Under the pieces are notes generated by a model. The model saw only the letters and a program-made list of their open reading frames with translations, was not told where the DNA came from and ran no database searches. A stretch of 64,000 nt of DNA, from positions 1 to 64,000 of the forward strand of contig DASRIS010000085.1 in NCBI GenBank assembly GCA_035649895.1, in the 5' to 3' direction. This document shows positions 35,077 to 43,355 of this stretch, piece by piece; the first letter of the stretch is position 1, and each line of letters begins with the position of its first letter. Source of the stretch: DASSUC01 sp035649895 (lineage in GTDB: Bacteria > Actinomycetota > Actinomycetes > Mycobacteriales > Micromonosporaceae). The position numbers were made by a program, and so were the translations under genes.

Positions 35077-36216
35077 ATGCAGTTCATGGAGGCCGACCGG
35101 CGCACCTGCGACACGCTGCTGCCCGGGCTGCTGGACCGGCTCGGCGAGGTCCCGCTGTCCCAGCTGGAGTCCGCGGACAGCCCGGCGATCGAGCTGTTCC
35201 GCGAGCACGGTGGCACCAACCTGCTGGTGCCCAAGGACTACGGCGGGATCGACGCCAGCCCGCTGGACGCGGTGCGCACGCTACGCGCGCTCAGCGCTGC
35301 CGCCCCGTCGATGGCCGTGGCGACGATGATGCACCACTTCTCCATCGGCACGCTCTACGCCGTGGCCGACGTCGTCGGCGAGGGCAACGGCTTGAACGAG
35401 ATCCTGCTCAAGCGGGTCGCCAGCGAGCGGATGCTGGTGGGGTCCGGGTTCGCCGAGGGCCGTACCGACCAGGGGATCCTCGCTCCGCAGATCGAGGCGC
35501 GGCCGACCGCGGGCGGCTACCTCATCACCGGCTCGAAGAAGCCGTGCAGCCTGGCCACGTCGATGAACCTGCTCACCGGCAGCGTCGGCATCCGCGACGC
35601 CGAGGACGAGCTGGTGATGGGCCTGCTGCTGCTACCAGCCGACACGCCGGGCCTGTCGGTCCACCCGTTCTGGTCCAGCTTCGCGCTGGCCGGCGCCCAG
35701 AGCCACGAGGTACGCCTCACCGACGTCTTCGTCACCGACCAGCACATCATCCAGCCCGACCCGGAGCTGGCCGACCGGATGAACGAGCTGACCACGGTGG
35801 GGCTGATCTGGTTCGAGATGTCGGTGTGCGCGACCTACACCGGGGTCGCGAGCGCCCTGGCCGACCGGGTGCTGCAACGAGGCCGGGGCACCCTCACCGA
35901 GCGCGCCGCGCTGGCCGTACGGGTCGAGTCCGCCGCCGCGCTCACCGAGGGCCTGGCCCGGCGGGTCAACGACGGCGACGTCGACAACGACGGGCTGGCC
36001 GCCTCGCTGGTGACCCGCTTCGCCGTGCAGGACGCGGTCAACCAGGCCGTCAACCAGGCGGTCGAGCTGCTCGGCGGGATGGCGTACGTCTCCTCCTCCG
36101 ACGTGGCCTACCTGGCCGCGGCCAGCCACGCGATCGCCTTCCACCCGCCGTCGCGCAGCAGCATCGCCGCCGGCCTCGTCGACTACTACGCCGGCGCGCC
36201 CCTGGTGGTCCAGTGA
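35077..36216 (+). CDS. Acyl-CoA dehydrogenase-fold flavoprotein, candidate amine N-hydroxylase
   Basis: This 379-residue protein has the acyl-CoA dehydrogenase fold: NLLVPKDYGGIDASPLDAVRTLRAL, MVGSGFAEGRTDQG-like central region, YLITGSKKPCSLAT and a helical C-terminus with QAVELLGGMAYV. The isobutylamine N-hydroxylase VlmH of valanimycin biosynthesis has this fold. With a VlmB-like diiron gene and VlmA/J/K-like genes in the same cluster, amine N-hydroxylation with reduced flavin from a partner is a better guess than acyl-CoA oxidation. No flavin reductase is seen in the window. AAGGAG precedes ATG 35077. Confidence 0.78.
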   Translation: MQFMEADRRTCDTLLPGLLDRLGEVPLSQLESADSPAIELFREHGGTNLLVPKDYGGIDASPLDAVRTLRALSAAAPSMAVATMMHHFSIGTLYAVADVVGEGNGLNEILLKRVASERMLVGSGFAEGRTDQGILAPQIEARPTAGGYLITGSKKPCSLATSMNLLTGSVGIRDAEDELVMGLLLLPADTPGLSVHPFWSSFALAGAQSHEVRLTDVFVTDQHIIQPDPELADRMNELTTVGLIWFEMSVCATYTGVASALADRVLQRGRGTLTERAALAVRVESAAALTEGLARRVNDGDVDNDGLAASLVTRFAVQDAVNQAVNQAVELLGGMAYVSSSDVAYLAAASHAIAFHPPSRSSIAAGLVDYYAGAPLVVQ

Positions 36217-37559
36217 CCACCGGTGTCGCGCCGGCTGGTGCCGCCCCGGCCGGGGTTGCGCCGGCTGGTGTCGCGCCGGCCCGGGTTGCGCCGACCAGCG
36301 CTGCGCCGACCAGCGTCGCGTCGTTCCCGCAGGTCGACGCCGACGCGGTTCTGGGGCGGTACCGGGCGCACCTCAGCGCCGGGCGGGCGTCGCTGGGCAC
36401 GATGTTCGGCGGCGACATCGAGGTGGCCTCCGAGGGTGCGTGGGTCTACACCGCGTCCGGCCGGGCCCTGCTCAACTGCGGCGGCTACGGCGTACTGCTG
36501 ATGGGTGCCCGCCATCCGCGGGTGGTGGAGGAGGTCACCCGACAGCTCGCGACCAACCCGGTGGCGACCCGGCTGCTGCTGGAGCCACAGGTCGCCGCGG
36601 CGGCCGAGGAGCTGGCCGGGGTAACCCCGCCAGGGCTGGACCGGGTGCATTTCGCCGGGGCCGGGGCCGAGGCGGTGGAGGCCGCGATCAAGATGGCCCG
36701 CACCCAGGGCCGTACCCACCTCATCTCGATGTGCAACGGCTACCACGGCAAGACCCTCGGCGCCCTCAGCGTCACCGCCAAGGACGTGTTCCAGGCGCCC
36801 TTCCGGCCACTGCTGCCGAAGGTTGCGCACGTGCCGTACGGCGACGCCCGGGCGCTGCGCCGGCGGCTGGCCCGTAACGAGGGCAAGGCCTGCGTGATCG
36901 TCGAGCCCGTGCAGGGTGAGGCCGGCGTGGTCGTACCACCCGAGGGCTACCTGCGTGAGGTCGAGGCGCTGTGCCGGCGCTACGGCGCGTTCTTCGTGCT
37001 GGACGAGGTGCAGACCGGGCTCGGCCGGCTGGGGCACTGGTGGGGCGCTGACCGCGAAGGCGTACGCCCCGACGTGCTGCTGGTGGGCAAGGGTCTCTCC
37101 GGCGGCGTGGTGCCGGTCTCCGCCGCGGTGGCGACCGCCGAGGCGTTCCGCGCGTTCGACCGCGACCCGTTCCTGCACACGTCCACCTTCTCCGGCAACC
37201 CGCTGGCGATGGCGGCGGCTCGTGGTGCGATCCGCGCCATCCAGGAGGACGGCCTCGTTGAGCGGGCGGCACGCATCGGCGCCGTGCTCAAGACCGAGAT
37301 CGAGCGCATCGCCCGGGCGGTGTTCGGCGCCCGGCTGGCCGAGGTACGCGGTGTCGGCCTGCTCATCGGCGTCGAGCTGACGGTCCCCGGCCTCGCCGGA
37401 GACCTGCTGCTGGAGCTGATCTCGGCGGGGGTGATCGCGAACCACTCGCTCAACTCCGACGCGGTGCTGCGGCTGACCCCGCCCGCGATCCTCACCGACG
37501 AGGAGGTCCAGATGCTGCTCGACCGGTTCGAGCAAGCGGCCCGGGCGGCCCTGCAATGA
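36213..37559 (+). CDS. Class III PLP aminotransferase
   Basis: This 448-residue enzyme of the ornithine/acetylornithine aminotransferase group probably aminates an aldehyde to a primary amine. The fold signs are HFAGAGAEAVEAAIKMAR, YHGKTLGALSVT, VIVEPVQGEAGVVVPP, FVLDEVQTGLGRLG and VLLVGKGLSGGVVPVSA, with Lys293 as the PLP Schiff-base residue. The GTG start overlaps the preceding stop by three bases. The first about 35 residues are repeats of VAPAGxAP coded by a GC-rich tandem repeat, and are probably disordered. Position right after the reductase and flavoprotein genes supports lipid-amine formation. Confidence 0.9.
   Translation: MTTGVAPAGAAPAGVAPAGVAPARVAPTSAAPTSVASFPQVDADAVLGRYRAHLSAGRASLGTMFGGDIEVASEGAWVYTASGRALLNCGGYGVLLMGARHPRVVEEVTRQLATNPVATRLLLEPQVAAAAEELAGVTPPGLDRVHFAGAGAEAVEAAIKMARTQGRTHLISMCNGYHGKTLGALSVTAKDVFQAPFRPLLPKVAHVPYGDARALRRRLARNEGKACVIVEPVQGEAGVVVPPEGYLREVEALCRRYGAFFVLDEVQTGLGRLGHWWGADREGVRPDVLLVGKGLSGGVVPVSAAVATAEAFRAFDRDPFLHTSTFSGNPLAMAAARGAIRAIQEDGLVERAARIGAVLKTEIERIARAVFGARLAEVRGVGLLIGVELTVPGLAGDLLLELISAGVIANHSLNSDAVLRLTPPAILTDEEVQMLLDRFEQAARAALQ
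36222..36315 (+). repeat. In-frame GTCGCGCCGGCTGGT-type repeat
   Basis: Variants of a 15-base unit encode a Val/Ala/Pro/Gly leader on the aminotransferase. Confidence 0.7.
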
Positions 37560-37650
37560 GGGCGCGGGGCGCGGCGACGCACGGAGTGGGCGCCCGCGGT
37601 GTCGCGGGAGCGGGCGGTGCTGGCTACGCGGCGGCGGAAGGGACGGTCCA

Positions 37651-38172
37651 ATGAGGAGCATCCGGCTGCGGGCGGTCGTCCCAAGTGACGACGTGGCGCT
37701 CGTCTTCAAGCAGGTCACCGACTTCGCCAGCTACCCGGCCGCCTCGCCCGACGTCCACTCGGTCGAGGTGCTTCCCGCCACGGCGCCGGGCGAGCCGCAG
37801 CACACGGTGTGGGAGGCCAACTTCCGTCGCGGCGTGATGCGCTGGACCGAGCAGGACCAGATCGACCCGGAGCGGCTGTGTGTCACGTTCCACCAGGTCG
37901 ACGGCGACTTCGACCGGTTCGACGGCACCTGGCGGCTACGCCCGGTCGACGGCGGCTGCGAGGTGCTTTTCGAGGTCGCGTACGACTTCGGCATCGACAG
38001 CCTCGCCGGGATCATGGACCCGCTCGCGGAACGGGTCATCAAGCGTGCGATCTGCGCCGTACTCGCCGGAGTGGTGGGGGAGGTGGCCGTCGTGGAAGGC
38101 GGCGCGGCCCTGACCGACCTCGGCGAGCCCCCGCCCATGTCCGGCATCCGCATCGTCACCGGAGGCGACTGA
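37651..38172 (+). CDS. SRPBCC (polyketide cyclase/START-like) protein
   Basis: This 173-residue protein has the SRPBCC order: LRAVVPSDDVALVFKQVTDFASYPAASPDVHSVEV, then WEANFRRGVMRWTEQDQ and a C-terminal helix (LAERVIKRAICAVLAG). Members bind lipids or cyclise polyketides. Sitting beside lipid-amine genes, it may bind or shuttle the acyl chain. The stop shares one base with the next ATG, so the pair is coupled. Confidence 0.78.
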   Translation: MRSIRLRAVVPSDDVALVFKQVTDFASYPAASPDVHSVEVLPATAPGEPQHTVWEANFRRGVMRWTEQDQIDPERLCVTFHQVDGDFDRFDGTWRLRPVDGGCEVLFEVAYDFGIDSLAGIMDPLAERVIKRAICAVLAGVVGEVAVVEGGAALTDLGEPPPMSGIRIVTGGD

Positions 38173-38663
38173 TGGACGCTGCCAACCACTTCGAGTCCCG
38201 CACGACGTACCGGCTGGTCCGGCTGGAGTACCTGGTCGCGCTGGGCGTGTCGCTCTATCTCTTCGTCGCCCACCTCGACGAGGTCCGCTGGCTGCCGGCC
38301 GTGGCGCTGTTCCTCTACATCGACGTCATCGGCTACCTGCCCGGGGCGCTGGCCTACCACCGCAGCCGCAGCAAGCGCATCCCGACCGCGTACTACGTGC
38401 TCTACAACACGATGCACAGCTTCGTCACGCAGTTCGGCGTGGTGCTGCTGTGGGCCTGGCTCGCCGGCTGGGAGTGGGCGCTGCTGGCGATCCCCATCCA
38501 CCTCTGCGGTGACCGGGCGCTGTTCGGCAACTTCCTCAAGCCGTTCGCGGTCACCTTCGAGCCCACGGCGCACCCGGCGTTCGTACGGCTGCGGCAGGAG
38601 ATCTGGCCCGCCCGGCCGAAGGTGCAACCGCAGCCCGCTGTCGAGCGGGTCGGCGCGGCCTGA
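38172..38663 (+). CDS. Small polytopic membrane protein
   Basis: This 163-residue protein has about four hydrophobic segments (for example LVALGVSLYLFVAHL, WLPAVALFLYIDVIGYL, VVLLWAWLAGWEWALL) and clustered polar residues (YHRSRSKRIPTAYYVLYNTMHSF, HLCGDRALFGNFLKP). Valanimycin-type clusters contain a small integral membrane protein (VlmO). I cannot confirm homology, but the conserved His residues near the membrane are notable. It is coupled to the SRPBCC gene. Confidence 0.6.
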   Translation: MDAANHFESRTTYRLVRLEYLVALGVSLYLFVAHLDEVRWLPAVALFLYIDVIGYLPGALAYHRSRSKRIPTAYYVLYNTMHSFVTQFGVVLLWAWLAGWEWALLAIPIHLCGDRALFGNFLKPFAVTFEPTAHPAFVRLRQEIWPARPKVQPQPAVERVGAA

Positions 38664-38737
38664 CCCCGGCACAGTCCGGTCCCGGTGCGCCAGCCGCCAC
38701 CCGAACCCCCAGGACTATCCACTGAGGAGGCACACCG

Positions 38738-39697
38738 ATGACTGCACCAATCCCGGCCGAGGCCGACTGGGACCGCGCGCCCGACCTGCTGGACGGCGCC
38801 ATGAACCTGACCCTGACCCCGCAGGAGTGCAACCTGCGCTACTGGCTGGAGGCGGTGCCGCAGGGCACGCTTCGCGGGCGGCCTGACGGCTACACCCCGG
38901 GCCTGCAGGTAGGCGCGCACATGATGGCGCCGGGCCCGTTCTACGAGGCGCTGTGCCAGGAGTACGCGTTCCGCAGCATGGCCGAGGAGAAGGCGGCCCG
39001 GGCCCTGGCCTACCTGGTGCCGATCGCACCGGACGTGGACAGCATGGAGTTCTACATCACGCAGGTGATGGACGAGGCGCGCCACGCGATGGTGTTCCGT
39101 AACCACCTCACCCAGGTCGGGGTGCCGGCGGAGCGGCTCGCGGCGGTGGTGGAGGAGATCGCCGGCGCGGACCGGGTCGCGGTCCTGGAGCCGCTGGAGG
39201 ACGTGGCGCTGCGGGTCATGCGGGACGAGCGGGACTTCATCGGTGGCGTAGTGATGATCACGATCATCATCGAGGGTGCGCTCGCCCCGGCCGCCGAGCT
39301 CAGCGAGCGCAAGTGGCGCCTGCTGGACCCGGCCGCGGCAGAGATCGACCGCGGCGCCGGGATCGACGAGATCCGCCACCTCACGGTGGGCGCGGCGATC
39401 GCCCGGCAGTACCTCATCGACCACCCCGAGGAACGGCCCCGGGTGCTGGCGCTCATCCGCGACGGCATGCAGATGTGGCACCACCTGCCCGTGCACGACG
39501 TCCTGCAGCGACGGGAGCTGCTCTTCCAGGAGGGGCTCAAACAGCACGTGGACCTGGTGGGCGACTACGAGATCTGGCCCGGCCGCAGGCTGGTGGACAC
39601 CACGCCGGAGGAGCGGCAGGAGGCCGCCGACCAGTGGTCGGCGCAGATGCGCGAGTCGCGGCTTCGCTACATGGGTCTCGAGGAGGCCCTCCGGTGA
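38738..39697 (+). CDS. Ferritin-like diiron oxygenase, VlmB-like
   Basis: This 319-residue helical protein has a diiron pattern: EYAFRSMAEEKAAR, VMDEARHAMVF (ExxH), IIIEGALAP (Glu) and GIDEIRHLTVG (second ExxH). Ferritin-like oxygenases of this kind act on nitrogen or alkyl carbons in natural product pathways; VlmB of the valanimycin cluster is one. Here it likely oxidises a nitrogen during azoxy formation (inference). AGGAGG precedes ATG 38738. The stop overlaps the KAS III start (GTGA). Confidence 0.82.
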   Translation: MTAPIPAEADWDRAPDLLDGAMNLTLTPQECNLRYWLEAVPQGTLRGRPDGYTPGLQVGAHMMAPGPFYEALCQEYAFRSMAEEKAARALAYLVPIAPDVDSMEFYITQVMDEARHAMVFRNHLTQVGVPAERLAAVVEEIAGADRVAVLEPLEDVALRVMRDERDFIGGVVMITIIIEGALAPAAELSERKWRLLDPAAAEIDRGAGIDEIRHLTVGAAIARQYLIDHPEERPRVLALIRDGMQMWHHLPVHDVLQRRELLFQEGLKQHVDLVGDYEIWPGRRLVDTTPEERQEAADQWSAQMRESRLRYMGLEEALR

Positions 39698-40698
39698 CCG
39701 GAGGCGCGGCGGTCCTCGCCGGTCTCGGCAGCTGGCTGCCGCCTCGGGTGGTGGACAACGCCGAGCTGTGCCGCCGGTTCGACACCTCCGACGAGTGGAT
39801 CCGCAGCCGTACCGGCATCCGGCAGCGGCACGTGGTGGAGCCGGGCATGTCAACCGGGGACCTGGCGGTCGAGGCCGGGGCGCGGGCGCTCAAGTCGGCC
39901 CACGGGTGCGGGGTGGACACCGTGGTGGTCGCTACCACCACCCCGGACCATTCGTGCCCGGCGACCGCACCCGAGGTGGCGAGCCGGCTGGGACTCGCCG
40001 GGGTGGCCGCGTTCGACCTGGGCGCCGCCTGTAGCGGCTTCGTCTATGCCCTGGCCGCCGGCGCCGGCCTGATCGCGGCCGAGGTCGCCCAACAGGTCCT
40101 GGTGATCGGGGCAGACTCGCTCTCCACCGTCCTGGACCCGGCCGACCGCGCCAACCGGGCGATCCTCGGCGACGGCGCCGGCGCGGTGGTGCTGCGCCAG
40201 GGGCTCGCCACCGAGGCCGGCGCTCTGGGCCCGTTCGACCTTGGCAGCGACGGCGACCAGGCGGGACTGATCATGGTGCCGGCCGGTGGCTCCCGGCAGC
40301 GGTCCACCGGGGAGCGGGCCGCCGACAGCGAGCACTACTTCCGGATGGCCGGCAAGTCGGTGTTCCGCCACGCCGTACAGCGGATGGCGGCCTCGGCCCA
40401 GGTGGCGCTCAGGCGCGCCGGCTGGACCCTGCGGGACGTCGACCGCCTGGTCGCGCACCAGGCCAACGCCCGCATCCTGAGCGCCGTCGGGGACGAGCTG
40501 GACCTGCCGCCGGACCGGGTGGTGCGCAACATCGACACGGTCGGCAACACCAGCGCCGCCTCGATCCCGTTGGCGCTGGCGGACGCGGTGCGCGACGGCC
40601 ACCTCTGCCCCGGGGACCGGGTGCTCCTCTGCGCCTTCGGCGGTGGGCTCACCTGGGCCTCCACCACGCTGTGCTGGCCCGATGTAGAGCCGGCATGA
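39694..40698 (+). CDS. 3-oxoacyl-ACP synthase III (KAS III/FabH-like)
   Basis: This 334-residue enzyme condenses a starter acyl group with malonyl-ACP. The catalytic triad is visible: Cys in LGAACSGFVYA, His in VAHQANARIL and Asn in VGNTSAAS. Being clustered with its own ACP, KAS II and desaturase, it builds a dedicated fatty chain. GTG 39694 overlaps the diiron gene stop. Confidence 0.93.
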   Translation: MTGGAAVLAGLGSWLPPRVVDNAELCRRFDTSDEWIRSRTGIRQRHVVEPGMSTGDLAVEAGARALKSAHGCGVDTVVVATTTPDHSCPATAPEVASRLGLAGVAAFDLGAACSGFVYALAAGAGLIAAEVAQQVLVIGADSLSTVLDPADRANRAILGDGAGAVVLRQGLATEAGALGPFDLGSDGDQAGLIMVPAGGSRQRSTGERAADSEHYFRMAGKSVFRHAVQRMAASAQVALRRAGWTLRDVDRLVAHQANARILSAVGDELDLPPDRVVRNIDTVGNTSAASIPLALADAVRDGHLCPGDRVLLCAFGGGLTWASTTLCWPDVEPA

Positions 40699-40727
40699 AA
40701 CCGACCACGACCGCGAAAGGACCTGCC

Positions 40728-40967
40728 ATGGACGAGATCCTCGAGCGCATCTCGACGCTGCTGACCACCCGGTTCGGCGTGGCGGAGGACGAGGTCGCCG
40801 CGGACTCCGTGCTCGCCGACCTCGACCTGGACTCGCTGGCGCTCGTCGAGTTCGGCCTGGTGGCCGAGAAGGAGTTCGGCGTGCGGATCACCGAGGACGA
40901 GGTCTCGCCGAACCATACGGTGTCCTACCTGGCCGAGCTCATCCTCGCCAAGGCGCCGGTGGCGTGA
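40728..40967 (+). CDS. Acyl carrier protein
   Basis: This 79-residue carrier has the phosphopantetheine Ser in DLDLDSLALVEF and typical helix I/III patterns. ATG 40728 is preferred over 40695 because AAAGGA lies just before it. It shares one base with the KAS II start and would carry the growing chain between KAS III and KAS II. Confidence 0.93.
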   Translation: MDEILERISTLLTTRFGVAEDEVAADSVLADLDLDSLALVEFGLVAEKEFGVRITEDEVSPNHTVSYLAELILAKAPVA

Positions 40968-42202
40968 TGCCGGCCGGCCCGCCGTACCCGGAGGTGGTCG
41001 TGACCGGCCTCGGTCTGGTGACGCCGGCCGGGATCGGGGTGGCCGCCAGCTGGGCGCGGATCCTGCGCGGCGAGCCGACCGCCGCCGCGGACCCGGCGCT
41101 TGCCGGCCTCCCGGTGGACTTCAGCTGCCGCGTGCCCGGCTTCCACGCCCAGGAGCTGGTCGGCCGCAGGCTGGCCTGGCGGACCGACCGCTATACCCAC
41201 CTGGCGCTGGTGGCGGCGCGGGAGGCGGTCGCCGACGCCGGGCTGGACCCGGCCGGCTGGGACGGCGCCCGGGTCGGCGTGGTCATCGGCAACGCCCTCG
41301 GCGGCACCGAGACCTACGAGCGGCAGCAGCAGGTGCTGCGGGAGGAGGGGGCGACGCAGGTCTCGCCGATGGTGGTCCCGATGATGGGGGTCAGCATGGT
41401 CGCCGGCTACCTGGCGATCGACGTCCACGCCACCGGCCCGAACCTGGTTACGGCGACCGCATGCGCGTCCGGCACCACGGCCGTCGGCACCGCGCTGCAG
41501 CTGCTGCGCACCGGTGCCTGTGACGTGGTGCTGGCCGGGGGCACCGAGGCCAGCCTCACCCCCACCGTCATCGCGGGCTTCGCCCAGATGGGTGCGCTGT
41601 CGCGGCGGTCGGCGGACCCGGCTGCCGCGTCCCGACCGTTCGATGTGGACCGGGACGGGTTCGTGCCCGCCGAGGGCGCCGGCATGCTGGTGCTGGAGCG
41701 GCTGGCCGACGCGCGGGCGCGCGGGGCCACGGTGCGGGCCCGGCTGGCCGGGTACGGGGCCTCGGCCGACGCGTACCACGCCACCTCGCCCGACCCTGCG
41801 GGTGCCGGCGTGGAACGGGCGATCCGCCGCGCCCTCGCCGACGCGGGCGTGGCGCCGGGCGAGGTCGACCACGTCAACGCGCACGGCACCGCCACGCCGC
41901 TCAACGACGTGGCCGAGGCGGCGGTGCTGCGCCGGGTCTTCGGCGCACGGCCGGCCGTCACCTCGGTCAAGGGCGTCACCGGGCACTCGCTCGGCGGCGC
42001 TGGCGGGATCGAGGCCGCCTGCACCGTGCTGTCCGTGCAGCACGGGGTGGTACCTCCCACCGCCAACCTCAGCCGCCTGGACCCCCGCGTCGAGTGCGAC
42101 GTCGTCGCCGAGGCGCCCCGCATCATGCCGGTCCGGGTGGCGGTCAGCAACTCGTTCGGGTTCGGCGGCCAGAACGCGGTGCTCGTGCTGAGCACGGCGT
42201 AG
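40967..42202 (+). CDS. 3-oxoacyl-ACP synthase II (KAS II/FabF-like)
   Basis: This 411-residue elongating ketosynthase has Cys in TATACASGTTAVG, His in NAHGTATPLND and His in VTGHSLGGAGG. These are the full KAS II active site; it is not a chain-length factor. ATG 40967 overlaps the ACP stop. It extends the chain on the adjacent ACP. Confidence 0.93.
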   Translation: MPAGPPYPEVVVTGLGLVTPAGIGVAASWARILRGEPTAAADPALAGLPVDFSCRVPGFHAQELVGRRLAWRTDRYTHLALVAAREAVADAGLDPAGWDGARVGVVIGNALGGTETYERQQQVLREEGATQVSPMVVPMMGVSMVAGYLAIDVHATGPNLVTATACASGTTAVGTALQLLRTGACDVVLAGGTEASLTPTVIAGFAQMGALSRRSADPAAASRPFDVDRDGFVPAEGAGMLVLERLADARARGATVRARLAGYGASADAYHATSPDPAGAGVERAIRRALADAGVAPGEVDHVNAHGTATPLNDVAEAAVLRRVFGARPAVTSVKGVTGHSLGGAGGIEAACTVLSVQHGVVPPTANLSRLDPRVECDVVAEAPRIMPVRVAVSNSFGFGGQNAVLVLSTA

Positions 42203-42264
42203 CCGCCAGCACCACGCCCGGTCGCCACCGCCCGCCCGCCGTCTCCCGGGAAGGAGACCATGTC

Positions 42265-43305
42265 ATGGCCATGGATACCGGTACGCTCGTCCGGTCGTCG
42301 ACCGGCACCTTCGAGGAGCTCGCCGCCAAGGTGCGCAGCGCGGGCCTGCTCGATCCGCGACCCGGCTACTACGCCCTAAAGATTGCGTTCAACCTGGCCG
42401 TGCTGGCGGGCACCTGGACCGCGGTCGTCCTGGTCGGCGACTCCTGGTGGCAGCTTGCGCTGGCGGTGGTGCTCGCCGGTGGCTACGTGCAGACCGGGTT
42501 CATCGCGCACGACACCGGGCACAAGCAGATCACCCGGACCCGGACCGGCGGCGCCCTGCTCGGCCTGCTGCACATGAACCTGCTGCTCGGCATCGCCTAC
42601 GGCTGGTGGGTCAGCCACCATAACCGCCACCACAGCAACCCCAACAACCTCGACCTCGACCCGGACACGGTACGCCGTCCGGTGATCTTCGCGCCCGACG
42701 AGCTGCCGGTGAAGGGGCGTACCCGCGGCCGGCGGTTCATCATCCGCTTCCAGTCGGTGATGTTCTTCGTCCTGCTGGCGCACGAGGCGTACCGGGTGCG
42801 CTCGGCCGGGGTCAAGGCGTTCCGGGCGGGCGCGCTCAAGACCCCGGCGCTGGAGCTGGCGCTGGTGGCGGTGCACCTGGCCGCGTACCTGGTGGTGGTC
42901 TTCACGGTGATGGCGCCGGCGCAGGCGGTCGCCTTCGTGCTCGTGCACCAGCTGCTGTTCGGGCTCTACCTGGGTGCGGTGTTCGCGCCCAACCACAAGG
43001 GCATGGTGGTCTACCGCAGCGACGTCGACCTGGACTGGCTGCACCGGCAGGTGCTGACCTCCCGCAACGTCTACTCCAGCCGGTTCACCGACATGGTCTT
43101 CGGCGGGCTCAACTACCAGATCGAGCACCATCTGTTCCCTACGATGCCGCGGGTGAACCTGCGCCGGGCCCGGCCGATCGTCAAGGCGTACTGCGAGCAG
43201 CACGGCATCCCGTACCTGGAGGTGCCGGTGCTCGCGTCCTACCGCGCGGTGTCGCGGTTCTTCGGCCGGGTCAGCCGGCGGGCGCTCGCCGGCACCGCAG
43301 CCTGA
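42265..43305 (+). CDS. Membrane fatty acid desaturase
   Basis: This 346-residue integral membrane protein has the three histidine boxes HDTGH, HHNRHH and QIEHH of acyl desaturases, spaced as in delta-type (DesA3-like) enzymes, with hydrophobic pairs between. It would introduce a double bond into the fatty chain. AAGGAG lies eight bases upstream of ATG 42265. Confidence 0.92.
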   Translation: MAMDTGTLVRSSTGTFEELAAKVRSAGLLDPRPGYYALKIAFNLAVLAGTWTAVVLVGDSWWQLALAVVLAGGYVQTGFIAHDTGHKQITRTRTGGALLGLLHMNLLLGIAYGWWVSHHNRHHSNPNNLDLDPDTVRRPVIFAPDELPVKGRTRGRRFIIRFQSVMFFVLLAHEAYRVRSAGVKAFRAGALKTPALELALVAVHLAAYLVVVFTVMAPAQAVAFVLVHQLLFGLYLGAVFAPNHKGMVVYRSDVDLDWLHRQVLTSRNVYSSRFTDMVFGGLNYQIEHHLFPTMPRVNLRRARPIVKAYCEQHGIPYLEVPVLASYRAVSRFFGRVSRRALAGTAA

Positions 43306-43355
43306 CCCCTCGATCTGGACGGGGCACCTTCCTCCTTGACCTGGATGGAGCCACC

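Noticed and set aside
36186..37718. Antisense frame (510 codons) over the aminotransferase
   Set aside because: Same high-GC shadow effect; no domain, and the plus strand has the full PLP enzyme.
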